The notes beneath the pieces were generated by a model. That model was not told where the DNA came from. It worked only from the letters and a program-made list of their open reading frames with translations, and made no database searches. A DNA stretch of 64,000 bases from positions 268,627-332,626 of the forward strand of contig CM030934.1 of assembly GCA_018136815.1 (NCBI GenBank), in the 5' to 3' direction. The position numbers and the translations under genes were made by a program. Within the stretch, counting starts at the first letter, position 1, and each line of letters begins with the position of its first letter. The stretch is from Isochrysis galbana (taxonomy: Eukaryota; Haptophyta; Isochrysidales; Isochrysidaceae). Positions 35,946 through 46,275 of this stretch are shown one piece after another.

Positions 35946-36223
35946 TTGGGGTGAGCCAAGCGAATGACGGATCGAGCGCATGACCACTGGCTCGATATGC
36001 GATGATACGGAAGGGCAACGATCGGCGGGAGGCACGGCTGGGATGGCCGGGAGTGAGGGAATGGCGGGCTGGACCACCTCCTCAGTAGAGGAAGGCGGGA
36101 GCGGACGGGCTTGGGCGAGGGCGAGCGCGACGACGGAGCGGACATGGTACATGGTTGGGCGATTCGGGATTGATAGGCTAGGGCTGAGGGAGTGAAGAGG
36201 TTTGGTATTGAGGTAGTGTTCAT

Positions 36224-36880
36224 GTCGCATTCGCGAATCGACACTCGTTAGGCTTCGATCTTCTCTCTTCTCTTCGTCGTTCGTTCGGTATTTATCGTTA
36301 TAATTCTCTGTTTTCTTTCTCTCGTTCTCGGTCAAAAGCTTCGCTTGGATGCATGGGATCGTGGGTTGTGGAGCGCTCTCTCTCTTTCTCTCGAAAGAGA
36401 AGGGAAGTTTCCCCACCTTTCTTCCTCCCAGGCGCCTCGCAAATAGGTTTAATTTGCTATCTTCCCCGCGTTTCTCTATCTACTTCAGTAATTGCAATCA
36501 GGTTTAATTTGCAATCTCTTCGCATCTCCTCCTTAGGCCCATCGCACTTCTCTCGTCTTATTCGGTAGGTCTTTTGGAATCCTGTGCGGCAGGATTGCCC
36601 CTCGTTTCCGTTATGGTGCGATTCCCCTTCCAGATGGGATCGCCGACAGATCGTCTTCTGATCGTCGTCCGTCGTTGTCTGATCGGAGTGTTTGCGTTTG
36701 ATTTCAGTCGAGTTATGTGAGAAAGTCGTGGGGCGAGAGTCGGAGTGTTTTTCCTGGGTGTCTTTGTCCGTCGTCCTGTCGTCAGTCGTCATCCATCGCT
36801 CTCGCTCTCGTCGCTCTCGCTCTCGTAACACTCGTACCCTACAGCCTCGCCTCTCCTCACCAGCCCCTGCCATCACAGCC
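36224..36880 (+). repeat. 640-bp retroelement 5' repeat, copy 2
   Basis: Matches 19888-20524 over its full length with a few substitutions and small indels. It ends at GCCATCACAGCC, exactly where LINE copy B begins, so it lacks the gag-like frame that follows copy 1. Confidence 0.7.
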
Positions 36881-38455
36881 GCCGGAGGCGCTCTTGGACA
36901 AGAAGTCGGGCTCGAGGTCAACGCCCTCTAGCTTGTTGAGATGGGCGGTGATAGCGCCTAAGGTCTCTTCATCTTTGGCCTTGTAACCTTTCTCGTACGC
37001 CGTGAATGTGATGATGATCTTCTGGTCAATCGGAAATTCGGTTTCTTCCTCGGGCATAGGTTCGAGGTCTTCGTCCAGTAGTAGGGCCACCTGTGTGGCC
37101 GGTGAGAGGGGTGGGGTTAGTCCCATGTGTGGTCCAGCCTCTATGAGGTCTATGAAGCCCGTTGGGTCCGTGTCTATGCCACCCTCTCTCAAGGGTTTCG
37201 TGTGTTGGGTGTTTTGTGTTGGCTCTTGTTTGTGTTGGTGTTCGATGTGTTGGGTCTCCCTGGTTGGTGTTGTGTGCGTCGCGTGCTTGCCTGAGTCGCG
37301 CTTGTCCCTCCGCCTCACGGCTGCGCTGGTGAGTTTGTTCTCAGTGCCGTGTCCCTTGTTGTCGTTTGTCCCCACCTTGGGGGTCCACAGCTGGTCTTTG
37401 TCATTCCTTTGGTTTTGGTACGACATTCCCCCAGTGGGGTTCTGTCTGAGATGGTGCCGGGTCGGCCCCTCGCGCCGGAGCGCGAGGGCGGTACCGCGGC
37501 TGTGTAGGGTCCAGGCCGAACTAAGTTTATACTTGGTTCGCCCATGGGGGGGCACGAGCCCCCCTCTCTCTCCACTCCTCCCCTGCCGTGGGGGAGGAAC
37601 CACCCATCCTCCTGGCATGCCTGATGGCTTGCCAGGAGGCCACTGCCCTGCTGACCCACTCTCCCACTGACAGGCACGCCTGGATCGCTCGTCCTGGCCC
37701 CTCGTGGCCAGCCCATCGCTCCAACCCCCCCTCCCCCCTGTTCGACAGGCAGACAGGTGCAGACTGGGGGCCCCAGAGGCTCAGGAACGCCAGCGAGGGA
37801 GAGGCAGGGGAGGCCAGGGCCCAGCCCCAGCCTCCTCTGCCCCCTGAGCTGGCCTCCAGGAGCCTCCAGGGGTCGCCAGCAAGCAGCTGCAGGCCTGGCG
37901 CAGGCACGCCATCGCGCGTGCCGCAGGAGAGAGGAGAGGGAGCGCGGAGAAGGGGGTGGGCGGAGCTCTCGCTCCGCCCACCGAAAAATATGTAAGTCCC
38001 GCACCTGTTTACAGGAGAAGTCGGGACTTAGGACGCCGCCAGCCCGGTAGGCATAGGAGGAGAAGGGGAGAACGGATCACCGGGGGGGGGCGCGGGCCAC
38101 CGACCATATCTAAGCCCTTTTCCCCTATCCCCCTAGTAGTGCACGGGGGAGTCGCCTGATGGCGGGGGGAAAGGGCCGGCGGATTGGGGGTGTAGAAAGT
38201 TTTGCTGCGTGAGTAGAAAGTAGAGGGTCCACGGCCGCGTGTGCGGTGAGACTATTAAGAAGTTAAAAATGTGTAGGGTCCAGGCCCGGGGGCCTTCCCT
38301 GATGGAGCGTCCCTCTGGCTTGGTGTGGCTGGTGTGGCTGTGAGGTGAGATGTGTGTGTGTTGTATGTTGGCCACCAGCATGCGGGCTGTTCGCTCGCTG
38401 TTCTCGGGGGTGCGCGGGCGTGGCCCGCTGGCTCCTATGCCCACCTGGCTGGGAG
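36881..38455 (-). mobile_element. LINE-like 'MER' element, copy B, interrupted
   Basis: Minus-strand match to copy A: 38450-38287 corresponds to about 5175-5345, and 37500-36881 to about 5330-5960. The ORF1 block PATQVALL-DEDLEP, KIIITFTAYEKGYK, AHLNKLEGVDLEPDFLSKSA is unbroken here (single AGAGGGC), which shows that the 7-bp duplication in copy A is secondary. A 752-bp retroposon (37518-38269) splits it. It is truncated at both ends. Confidence 0.65.
37518..38269 (+). mobile_element. 752-bp retroposon with 17-bp target duplication
   Basis: The 17-bp sequence TGTGTAGGGTCCAGGCC flanks both sides (37501-37517 and 38270-38286). The element starts GAACTAAGTTTATACTTGG, the same hairpin leader as the LINE at 63634, then ATGGGGGGGCACG. 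It ends in AGAAGTTAAAAA. The long duplication and A-rich end indicate target-primed reverse transcription. A second, shorter copy lies inverted at 39399-39644. Confidence 0.8.
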
Positions 38456-38492
38456 GGTCGTCCTGGCGAGGTGCGTGCTGCTCGAGTTTTGA

Positions 38493-39157
38493 TGTACATG
38501 AGTTTGAAGAGGCGCTGGCTCGACGATCTGCCCCAATCTCAACGGGACGAACTCGATGTTGCCACGCTCTTGGACCCGAGGTTCAAGACATACGAGTTCC
38601 CGGGCCTCGCCAATACCGACTTGTCGATGGAAAAGGAGGATGCCATGGCTACGCTCAAAGGTGTGTGGCAATGCATGTGGAAGCCTAGCCCCCTGGCCCT
38701 TGCACAAGAAGCCGCACCTTCCACTGCCTTTTCCCCTGCGGAAGTCGCATACACGGCGTCGGAGATGGTCAAGCACGGCGGTACGGTGAGCTCGGCCTTC
38801 GCCATGCCGTTGGCCCCAACGTCCGACAAAGACGACCCGTCGGACGCAACCGGAGAAGCAGATGTGGATGATTTGCAGATCTACTTGGCGATGCCCAAGG
38901 TATCAAACATGGACATAGACATCCTCGATTGGTGGAAAGCGCGCGATCACGACAAGAAGCAAGATGCCACGACTGGCAGACCCCAGGGGCTTCCGACGTT
39001 GGCGAAGATGGCTCGTCAATACCTAGGGCGCCCGGCTTCTTCTGCGGGGGTGGAGCGCGCATTCTCCAAAGCTGGGAAGCTGCATGATGATTTGAAGTCT
39101 GCTCAGATGGATGAAACATTAGAGCATGCTTTGCTAGCTGCGGCCAACTGTCAGTGA
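38493..39157 (+). pseudogene. hAT transposase C-terminal half
   Basis: The frame covers RRWLDDLPQSQRDELDVATL, DPRFKTYEFPGL, a linker, DILDWWKARD, then MARQYLGRPASSAGVERAFS and KAGKLHDDLKS, ending AANCQ-stop. This is the hATC dimerisation domain and the preceding part of the catalytic domain. The open frame continues upstream to 38345, but similarity to the 61.2-kb copy starts only near 38493. The N-terminal BED and DDE parts are absent. About 230 bp of probable 3' terminal hAT sequence (CTATCTAC and GTTAGATACTATTAGCTC repeats) follows. Confidence 0.8.
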
Positions 39158-39398
39158 GTGCGTATGTGTGGTGCGTGCGTTGTGCGTTGTCGTATTTGAC
39201 CTTTCGTATGCACGCGCGCGAAGCCAGCACTCGCGCACCCGGCTAGGGCACTATCTACCCTGTTAATACTATTGGCAATATTTACTATCTTGTTAGATAC
39301 TATTAGCTCTGAAGCACTAACTTGTTAGATACTATTAGCTCATTTTGCTCCCTCTATGCCTATTATCTAGATATCTAGGTATCTTGTTCCACACCTTA
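39158..39398 (+). mobile_element. Probable hAT 3' non-coding end
   Basis: GTTAGATACTATTAGCTC occurs twice, and a TATCTAGATATCTAG palindrome lies at 39366-39380. Similar TATCTAGATA motifs follow the other hAT copy (63515) and occur at 54440. Confidence 0.45.
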
Positions 39399-39644
39399 AC
39401 CTGTCTGCCTGTCGAACAGGGGGGGAAGGGGGGTTGGAGCGATGGGCTGGCCACGACAGGCCAGGACGCGCGAGGCAGGCAAGCCTGCCAGTGAGAGAGT
39501 GGGTCAGCAGGGCAGTGGCCTCCTGGCAAGCCATCAGGCGTGCCAGGAGCATGGGTGGTTCCTCCCCCATGGCAGGGGAGGAGTGGAGAGAGGGGGGGGC
39601 TCGTGCCCCCCCATGGGGCAACCAAGTATAAACTTAGTTGTGCC
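39399..39644 (-). mobile_element. Truncated, inverted copy of the 752-bp retroposon
   Basis: The minus strand starts CAACTAAGTTTATACTTGGT and ATGGGGGGGCACG, and matches the first 245 bp of 37518-38269. Both encode a frame starting MGGHEPP, ending with PPLPWGRNHP. With the forward copy it forms a 1.6-kb-spaced inverted repeat. Confidence 0.75.
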
Positions 39645-40133
39645 AAACAAGGAAGAGAATGCCGACAAGAGAGCGACGGGGCGACGGACGATCCGACGGG
39701 GGCGACAGTTACGCACAGGAATAAGGAATAAGGAATCTTTTGAAAACCCTTAAGTGAGTTGATGAAGACCGAAGTAAAACAGCGCCACGATATAATCCAA
39801 CGGCCAACACCTGAAGAAGGGGAATCAGGGTCACACAAGGAGGCGGTTCCTTGCACCGGCGATACCTGAACGCGCGACTTAGCCTAAAAACGCGAGCGGA
39901 GCACGCAAGGAGGTAAGCCAGGTGAGGGGCAAGTAGGCGACAAGGGAGGCGACAAAGGAGGCGAGGGCAAAGAGGGCGAATGGGCGAATGCAGGATCCTG
40001 CGACGGTGACTAGTGACTAGCCTGCAAGGAGGGGACATAAAAACGCAGACAACTTCTAAAACAAAAAGGTCGATCGCGGATGCGACAGCGAAGCACCCTG
40101 GGAGCTGGGAGGTGCTCCATGTCGCAGTTGCCT
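39645..40133. other. Intergenic, nothing recognised
   Basis: Mixed GC sequence with purine-rich strings. No gene, RNA or repeat family identified. Confidence 0.4.
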
Positions 40134-40146
40134 TGAGGACGGGGTG

Positions 40147-40304
40147 TGTTCACAAGAAAAAAAAAACCTTTTAATATTCTCGCCACGCACGCGGCTATGT
40201 AGCTGTCTATCGTAGCCACGCCCGTTTCCCTTCCTTTCCCTCACTACCCGCCTTGCGGCAACTCCCCTCGTGCTCTACTTAGGGGCCCAGGTTGTGGGAG
40301 GGTG
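40147..40304 (-). mobile_element. 5'-truncated LINE 3' end with ~15-bp target duplication
   Basis: GGGTGTGTTCACAAG flanks both sides (from about 40136 and 40305). The body matches the 3' end of the large LINE at 59519-59660. In minus orientation it ends AATATTAAAAGG followed by ten T, so the family's 3' end is a T run rather than poly(A). Confidence 0.75.
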
Positions 40305-40451
40305 TGTTCACAAGATATGGAACGTCCATTTACCTTAATATATGGAGCTCAGAGCACTCAACTGTCGCGAAGCACCTTCAAAGGTCAAGGGTGCTTCCTG
40401 CCGCCGGTTAAGAGATAACAATAGTTTTCAAATTTTAGTACTTACTACTTC

Positions 40452-40480
40452 AAAAGCCCTGTTTGAGTTTGACCGCCCTA
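40452..40480. mobile_element. Solo end of the TAGGGCGGTC hAT-like element
   Basis: AAAAGCCCTGTTTGA-GTTTGACCGCCCTA, with GTTTGA duplicated in tandem relative to the other ends. Repeat Y copy 2 follows at 40508. Confidence 0.6.
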
Positions 40481-40507
40481 GCCCTGACTGAACCCGCACT
40501 CCGAACT

Positions 40508-40625
40508 AGACTTTTGGTAGCGCACCTAAGCCGGACCCGGAAACCGAAGAAAAAGGAATAAGGGGTGAAGGGGGGAAAGGGACGTGGAGGGAGAGGAGAC
40601 GGGGAGACAAGGGCGCTGTGTCCTA
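40508..40625 (+). repeat. Dispersed repeat 'Y', copy 2
   Basis: GGTAGCGCACCTAAGCCGG, then GGAAACCGAAGAAAAAGGAA, ending near GGGCGCTGTG. Confidence 0.55.
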
Positions 40626-40803
40626 GCAGTGAGGGGGAATCCTAGAACTCTACTAGAACTGGTAGCTAGTAGGCGAGTAGCCTGGAAGATTCAGATTTAT
40701 TATAATTTTTTATGTGAGTAAGGGAAAGTCGCACGGCGTTCAAGCATTCGCGCGCACGCACCCTCGACTATGAGTCACACACATTTTGGGAGGAACAATG
40801 CGA

Positions 40804-41634
40804 TTACGCCTCGTCAAGAATCTTCTTGACCTTCTGCACCTCGTCGAACTCAAGGTAGTCACACTCGAGCGCCACGGCAAGCACGTTCTTGAAGCCGCCC
40901 ACAATGACCGACGACAGAGACGCCTCAGTGAGAATACCGAGGGCAAGCGAGATGGAGGCAACGAAGCCGACACCCTGTGCAAACTTGGCCATCAGCTCGG
41001 CGTCGGTGATATCCAACACCTTAGGCGAGAAGATGCCACCCTCGAAAATGTAGATGAGGCGGAGGCCGTACTCGAAGGGCCTGACACCGAGCTTCTGCAG
41101 GAGCGCCGCCTCGGAGGTGCCAACCTTGGTGCCCTCAACAATCACCTGACAGTCGTTGATGATCTCAATGGAACCCTTGTTGATCTTCGTCGCGATGTTC
41201 AGCGCCTGGAAGAAGGAAGTTTGCGCAGGGTCGAGGCCGGTCGGACCTTTGGGGATGGTGCACGAGCACGGCGCGATGACACCGGCCTTGGCGGCCGCCG
41301 GCTTCACAAACTCAAGGAGCTTGTCTTTGATCTCGCCAATGTCGCCGTTGGTGAAAATGAAACCCAAGTTGCCGCGCATGACGGGAATGATGGCCTCCAG
41401 GTCGGGGCGATCCTCGCCCTCAGCCTGCGCCTTAGAAATCATGTTGCGAATGCAAGTACGAATCATGGTGTTTTTGCCGTGGATCATCTCTGCCTTACCA
41501 CGGAGGGCGACGCGGATGTCAGAGACCTGCTTCGAGCCGACGAAATCGAAGTCGACGATGGCCGCGCGAGCATAGGAGTTGAGGGCCTCCTCGAGGTGGG
41601 CGAAATAGGCGATCTTCTTCGACTTGGCGACCAT
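40804..41634 (-). CDS. RPLP0: 60S ribosomal protein P0 (uL10) lacking the acidic C-terminal tail
   Basis: An uninterrupted 276-aa frame from ATG 41634 (MVAKSKKIAYFAHLEEALNS). It shows the P0 core: rRNA-binding domain with HGKNTMIRTCIRNM and GNLGFIFTNGD, the inserted domain around GPTGLDPAQTSFFQALNIAT, and the spine helices to VQKVKKILDEA. P0 anchors P1/P2 dimers and the factor-binding stalk of the large ribosomal subunit. Typical P0 proteins have about 317 residues and end with an Ala-rich hinge and SDDDMGFGLFD. Here TAA follows LDEA directly, and no frame in the next 400 bp encodes that tail, so the protein lacks its own factor-binding tail while keeping the P1/P2-binding helices. An AATAAA-like signal lies about 100 bp downstream. 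Confidence 0.95.
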   Translation of the reverse strand: MVAKSKKIAYFAHLEEALNSYARAAIVDFDFVGSKQVSDIRVALRGKAEMIHGKNTMIRTCIRNMISKAQAEGEDRPDLEAIIPVMRGNLGFIFTNGDIGEIKDKLLEFVKPAAAKAGVIAPCSCTIPKGPTGLDPAQTSFFQALNIATKINKGSIEIINDCQVIVEGTKVGTSEAALLQKLGVRPFEYGLRLIYIFEGGIFSPKVLDITDAELMAKFAQGVGFVASISLALGILTEASLSSVIVGGFKNVLAVALECDYLEFDEVQKVKKILDEA

Positions 41635-42210
41635 TGTTCCCTGAAAGCGCAGAAAGCGCAGCGGTGAGTCGCTGGTGGTTGCCCGGCTGACGAGAGCTGG
41701 GACCCCGCTATTGCCGCAGACAGAGAGAAGCCGTGTGAGGAGGGGAAGCAGTGTGAGCCGGGAGCACCGGTGTGGTCAGGGCGGTGGAGGCACGCCCCCG
41801 TGCCTTCGGCCTCTGGGCTCTCCCGTCTCTCTCTCCCTCCCTCTTCTACTCCACCCTTCCCCACCTCTCTGCGCTCGTTCTCGTCTCCAACTTTCCTTCC
41901 CCAGGCCTTGGCCCCCCTTCAGCAAGAGCGGCGGGACTCCACATGGCTGTAGCTCATTGCGTTGTTTTCCCCACACCCACACGCCGGCCTGCGCTTCCGC
42001 AGAGCCGAGGGAGAGAGAGCGCGAGCCCACCCACCTCGGAGGCTTGGAGCGGCGGAGGCTCGGCGCGACTGTCTCAGGGAGCTAAGGGCTGCGGGAGAAG
42101 GGCAGCGGCGCGGGGGGGCGCACGTGGCTTGGCCTCCCCCCCCCTTCCCTTTCCCCCCCTGCGGTATCTTCTTCTTCTCCCATCCCCTTTCGTGGGGCGG
42201 CGAACCTGGT
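41635..42210. promoter_or_regulatory. P0 upstream region
   Basis: The sense strand carries CTTTCTGCGCTTTCAG just before the ATG, which could be the 3' end of a leader intron. Farther up (41820-41880) the sense strand is purine-rich, unlike most other genes in the window. The palindrome begins at 42211. Confidence 0.4.
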
Positions 42211-44557
42211 GTTTTAAGGTGGTTCTGTAGGATTTATAGGAAGAGGTGGGAAATCGGCAGGTGGGCGGCGGGGCGCGCGCTCTCCAGCGAGGAGCTCTCC
42301 CTCTCCAAGGGAGGCCGTGGCGATGTATGGGATGCCTGGCCTCGACGACCCGCTGGGCACCATTCCAGTGGAGTTAGGTGGGCTCCCCAGCGCGGGTTCT
42401 GCGGCCCCCGAGCACGCCGCGCCGCCTCTGCACATGGTGCAAGTGCAGCGCGGCGACCTGCCCACATCGTCTGTGCCTCTGTGCCTGTAGTGCGACCCAC
42501 CCGACGATGAAGAGGCAGCCGCTGTCGTGGCAGAGGCAGTGGCAGCTGGGAAGGTGGCAGTGTGCACAGAGCAGTGGCTCCAGGGAGTGAGGCTGGACGC
42601 GGACGGCCAGCAGTGGCTGTGTTGGGTGTTGGGTGGAGCGGCCATACTCAGGCCCAGGGTTCGAGGACAAAGTGGGCAAGAATTTCAGGTGGTGCACACG
42701 CCTGGGCTGCGTCAGGGCACTCTCTCACACCCAGATTGGCCACAGATCTAAGCTGCCGCGCTGCGTGGAGCGTAAAGGTGAGGAGTTGCATGGCGAGTCT
42801 GTCGTCAGCTTCTCCGAGCAATAAGGGGGTGTTAGAGGTGTGGATAGGGCAGTAGGAATGGGTGCCTCTACTTGTGCATGTGTGTGCTGCAAGTCACATC
42901 ATGGGAAGTAATGATACTCCTAGAAAATTTCCACCGTCTCAGATTTTTAAATTTTGCGCACATTGGCCCGTTTGGTAGCCGCCTAGCCGACTTCTAAGAG
43001 TACTCCTACTCCTCTCCACCCCGCTTTAAGTGTGAGAAGGGGCACATCTTGTGGTCAAGTGGAGTTTCTGAGACGGTGGAGCTCCTCAACAAGTCTCATG
43101 AAGGGCGCGAGGGCCAAAAAAATGGGCGCCCGCTTGCCTCGGGGGCCCCCATTTCGCCTGGCCTCTGGCTGGCCTCTCTTCCATTTGCAGAGCGCAGAGC
43201 CTGTTTTGTTAATAATTGATTGTATGTTTGGTACATAGAGTTCTAAAAATAGCAAAGGAGAAAAAGGCCAATGTTCAAATTGGATCGGCATCACGCATCA
43301 CCTCCGGCGAATGCAGGGGAGGGGAGGGCGGGGGAGCGGGGGGCGAGCGGGGGGGTTCCGCAGGATAATTTCTAGGGGGGGGGGGGGGGAGTAGCGCGGA
43401 ACGTTTTCCAGAGGCAAAGGGAGCCCCCCACCCCACCCCCGCCCTCCCCTCCCCTGCACTCGCCGGAGGTGATGCGTGGTGCCGATCCGATTTGAACATT
43501 GGCCTTTTCTCCTTTGCTATTTTTAGAACTCTATGTACCAAACATAAACATACAATCAATTATTAACAAAACAGGCTCTGCAAAGGGAAGAGAGGCCAGC
43601 CAGAGGCCAGGCGAAATGGGGGCCCCCGAGGCAAGCGGGCGCCCATTTTTTTGGCCCTCGCGCCCTTCATGAGACTTGTTGAGGAGCTCCACCGTCTCAG
43701 AAACTCCACTTGACCACAAGATGTGCCCCTTCTCACACTTAAAGCGGGGTGGAGAGGAGTAGGAGTACTCTTAGAAGTCGGCTAGGCGGCTACCAAACGG
43801 GCCAATGTGCGCAAAATTTAAAAATCTGAGACGGTGGAAATTTTCTAGGAGTATCATTACTTCCCATGATGTGACTTGCAGCACACACATGCACAAGTAG
43901 AGGCACCCATTCCTACTGCCCTATCCACACCTCTAACACCCCCTTATTGCTCGGAGAAGCTGACGACAGACTCGCCATGCAACTCCTCACCTTTACGCTC
44001 CACGCAGCGCGGCAGCTTAGATCTGTGGCCAATCTGGGTGTGAGAGAGTGCCCTGACGCAGCCCAGGCGTGTGCACCACCTGAAATTCTTGCCCACTTTG
44101 TCCTCGAACCCTGGGCCTGAGTATGGCCGCTCCACCCAACACCCAACACAGCCACTGCTGGCCGTCCGCGTCCAGCCTCACTCCCTGGAGCCACTGCTCT
44201 GTGCACACTGCCACCTTCCCAGCTGCCACTGCCTCTGCCACGACAGCGGCTGCCTCTTCATCGTCGGGTGGGTCGCACTACAGGCACAGAGGCACAGACG
44301 ATGTGGGCAGGTCGCCGCGCTGCACTTGCACCATGTGCAGAGGCGGCGCGGCGTGCTCGGGGGCCGCAGAACCCGCGCTGGGGAGCCCACCTAACTCCAC
44401 TGGAATGGTGCCCAGCGGGTCGTCGAGGCCAGGCATCCCATACATCGCCACGGCCTCCCTTGGAGAGGGAGAGCTCCTCGCTGGAGAGCGCGCGCCCCGC
44501 CGCCCACCTGCCGATTTCCCACCTCTTCCTATAAATCCTACAGAACCACCTTAAAAC
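42211..44557. repeat. 2.35-kb near-perfect palindrome (1.12-kb arms, ~100-bp spacer)
   Basis: Arms 42211-43334 and 43434-44557 are inverted copies. The outer 650 bp translate identically (143-aa frames at 42214-42645 minus and 44123-44554 plus). Near the centre the arms differ by a few substitutions, a 7-bp tandem GCAGAGC in the left arm (43187-43200) and a 6-bp tandem AACATA in the right arm (43541-43552). The spacer is G/C-run rich. No target duplication or known domain was found, and no gene is assigned; short frames inside (for example one with FRWCTRLGCVRALSHTQIGH) appear in both arms. Confidence 0.9.
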
Positions 44558-46275
44558 TCTTTCTTTACTGCCGGGCCGAGGTACCGGAACCCAGGTGCTT
44601 CACCGCAGCTGTTTTGAACGATGGCTCATGAGGGGGATGGGCTTTTACGGGAAATATTCGACTCAAAACACGAGAACAAAGCGGAGTGATTTTCGGCCGA
44701 GGCGTTGCTTCCCCCCCCCCCCCCCCCCCGCGCGGGGGGTGGGGGACAGAGGACAGAGGTCGGGAGCACGGTGAAATCGTCTCGTTGGCCACCTTCCCTT
44801 TTTCCTTTTTCACTTTTCCACGTTGAATTCAAAGTAAAGCAGGTGCTTCCAATTTTCACCTATTTTCGTAAAGAACCCTGCCTAGATCCTCATATCTGCG
44901 GGTGGTTGGGCCATCGCCTTGCGTCTCGGCATGCCCCCTGCCTGCGGCCCCCCGGCGGCGCATCGCCTGCGGGGAAGCTGCGAGAAGAAATATACTGAAG
45001 AAACCGAGCCGAATCACCTGTTGCGGTGCTCTGGCTCTGGCAGTAAGGAGTTTTAAACTGGCGACGGAGAAGACTTTACTCTTTACTTTAGTAGGCGTAG
45101 CCAGTAGCCAGCCGGGGGGCGGGTTGGAGCGACTCCGTGGGGACTCCACAACAAACAACAACGGTACAACGACTGCACAGCGCGTTTTGTCAAGAAAGTT
45201 CGTACTTGGTACTTGGTTCACAAGGGGGAGGCGCCTCGTGCTCGTGCCCTCCCCCTCAGACTTCAATTCTCCGCCGGGGCGGGCCTGTCGGCCTGTCGGC
45301 CATCCTCATGCTCTGCCCTTTGACATGCTGGTGCATGGTGCGAGTCGATCCGTCGATCCCCCGGCCCCCCCTCCGTCACGCGCGCTCGCGCTCTATCCGT
45401 AAAGAATTTGCGGTCGAGCGAGCCTTGGACCTGGACCTGTCAAGTGCCGGTGCGGTTGAGTAGTAGTTAATTGTTGAGTCTCACTATTCTTCTCTTCTAG
45501 TTCCCAGTTGCCAGCTGGTACGAGGTGTTGGGTCCGTGCGCGAACCCAACAACGGTCTCCGCAGCGATGGCGAGCACCGAGGAGCGCTCGCCTCCTCTGA
45601 CAGCAACTGCAACTAGTAACGTGCAATGTGCCTTGCCACCCGCATGCAGGGGCAGGGCAACCACAGGGCGTAGGCATGCTGGCATGGTGGCGGCCATGCG
45701 GCAACACATCAGCCAACAGTGGCACCGCCCGCGCCTGACCAACCACAACCCATCCGCACCGTACATAGCAAGAGCAACCCAGCAGGAAGCAACCACGCTG
45801 GTTGGCCCCGGCCAGGGTTTCTAATTTTTTTTCGTGGTTTAAGCGTCCCAGAAGAGCCAAAACTCTTGACGATGAATGAATGCGACAAACTAGCTAACTG
45901 TTGCTGTGACGGTCCAAAAAATACATATGAGAGCACGGTACACTGAGAAAGAGCGCACTGTCGTCGAGGCGCAACCTACCGTGCACAACGCAGCATACAA
46001 CACGCACAACACACAACAACACAGATTGTGCGGGAATGTGCAGCGGACCCTAGTGAACAGACGGCCAAAATACTAGTATGAAATACCGGGTGAGCTCCAT
46101 GGCATCGGCCCCGTCCCAAATGCACGCGCGCACAGGACGCGCCCTCGTTGAGACGCCGTAGAGCGCGCAAGCTACAACACCCTCGCTTCCCTTACTCTAG
46201 ATGGTATGGCGTTCCACCTTCAGGGGCGGGGTGCGAAAGCAGGCTGCCTTGGCCAGAGACATGAGAAAGGGACGG
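44558..46275. other. Intergenic, nothing firm
   Basis: A run of about 20 C at 44711-44730, short Pro/Ala-rich frames (45525-45824) without family resemblance, and no repeat family seen. Confidence 0.4.

Noticed and set aside
35784-36416. 210-aa minus-strand frame
   Set aside because: Its two halves lie in repeat Y and in the 640-bp retroelement repeat; a chance join.
42214-42645. 143-aa frame in the palindrome as a real duplicated gene
   Set aside because: Identical translation in both arms is explained by DNA identity; composition and lack of domains do not support coding.
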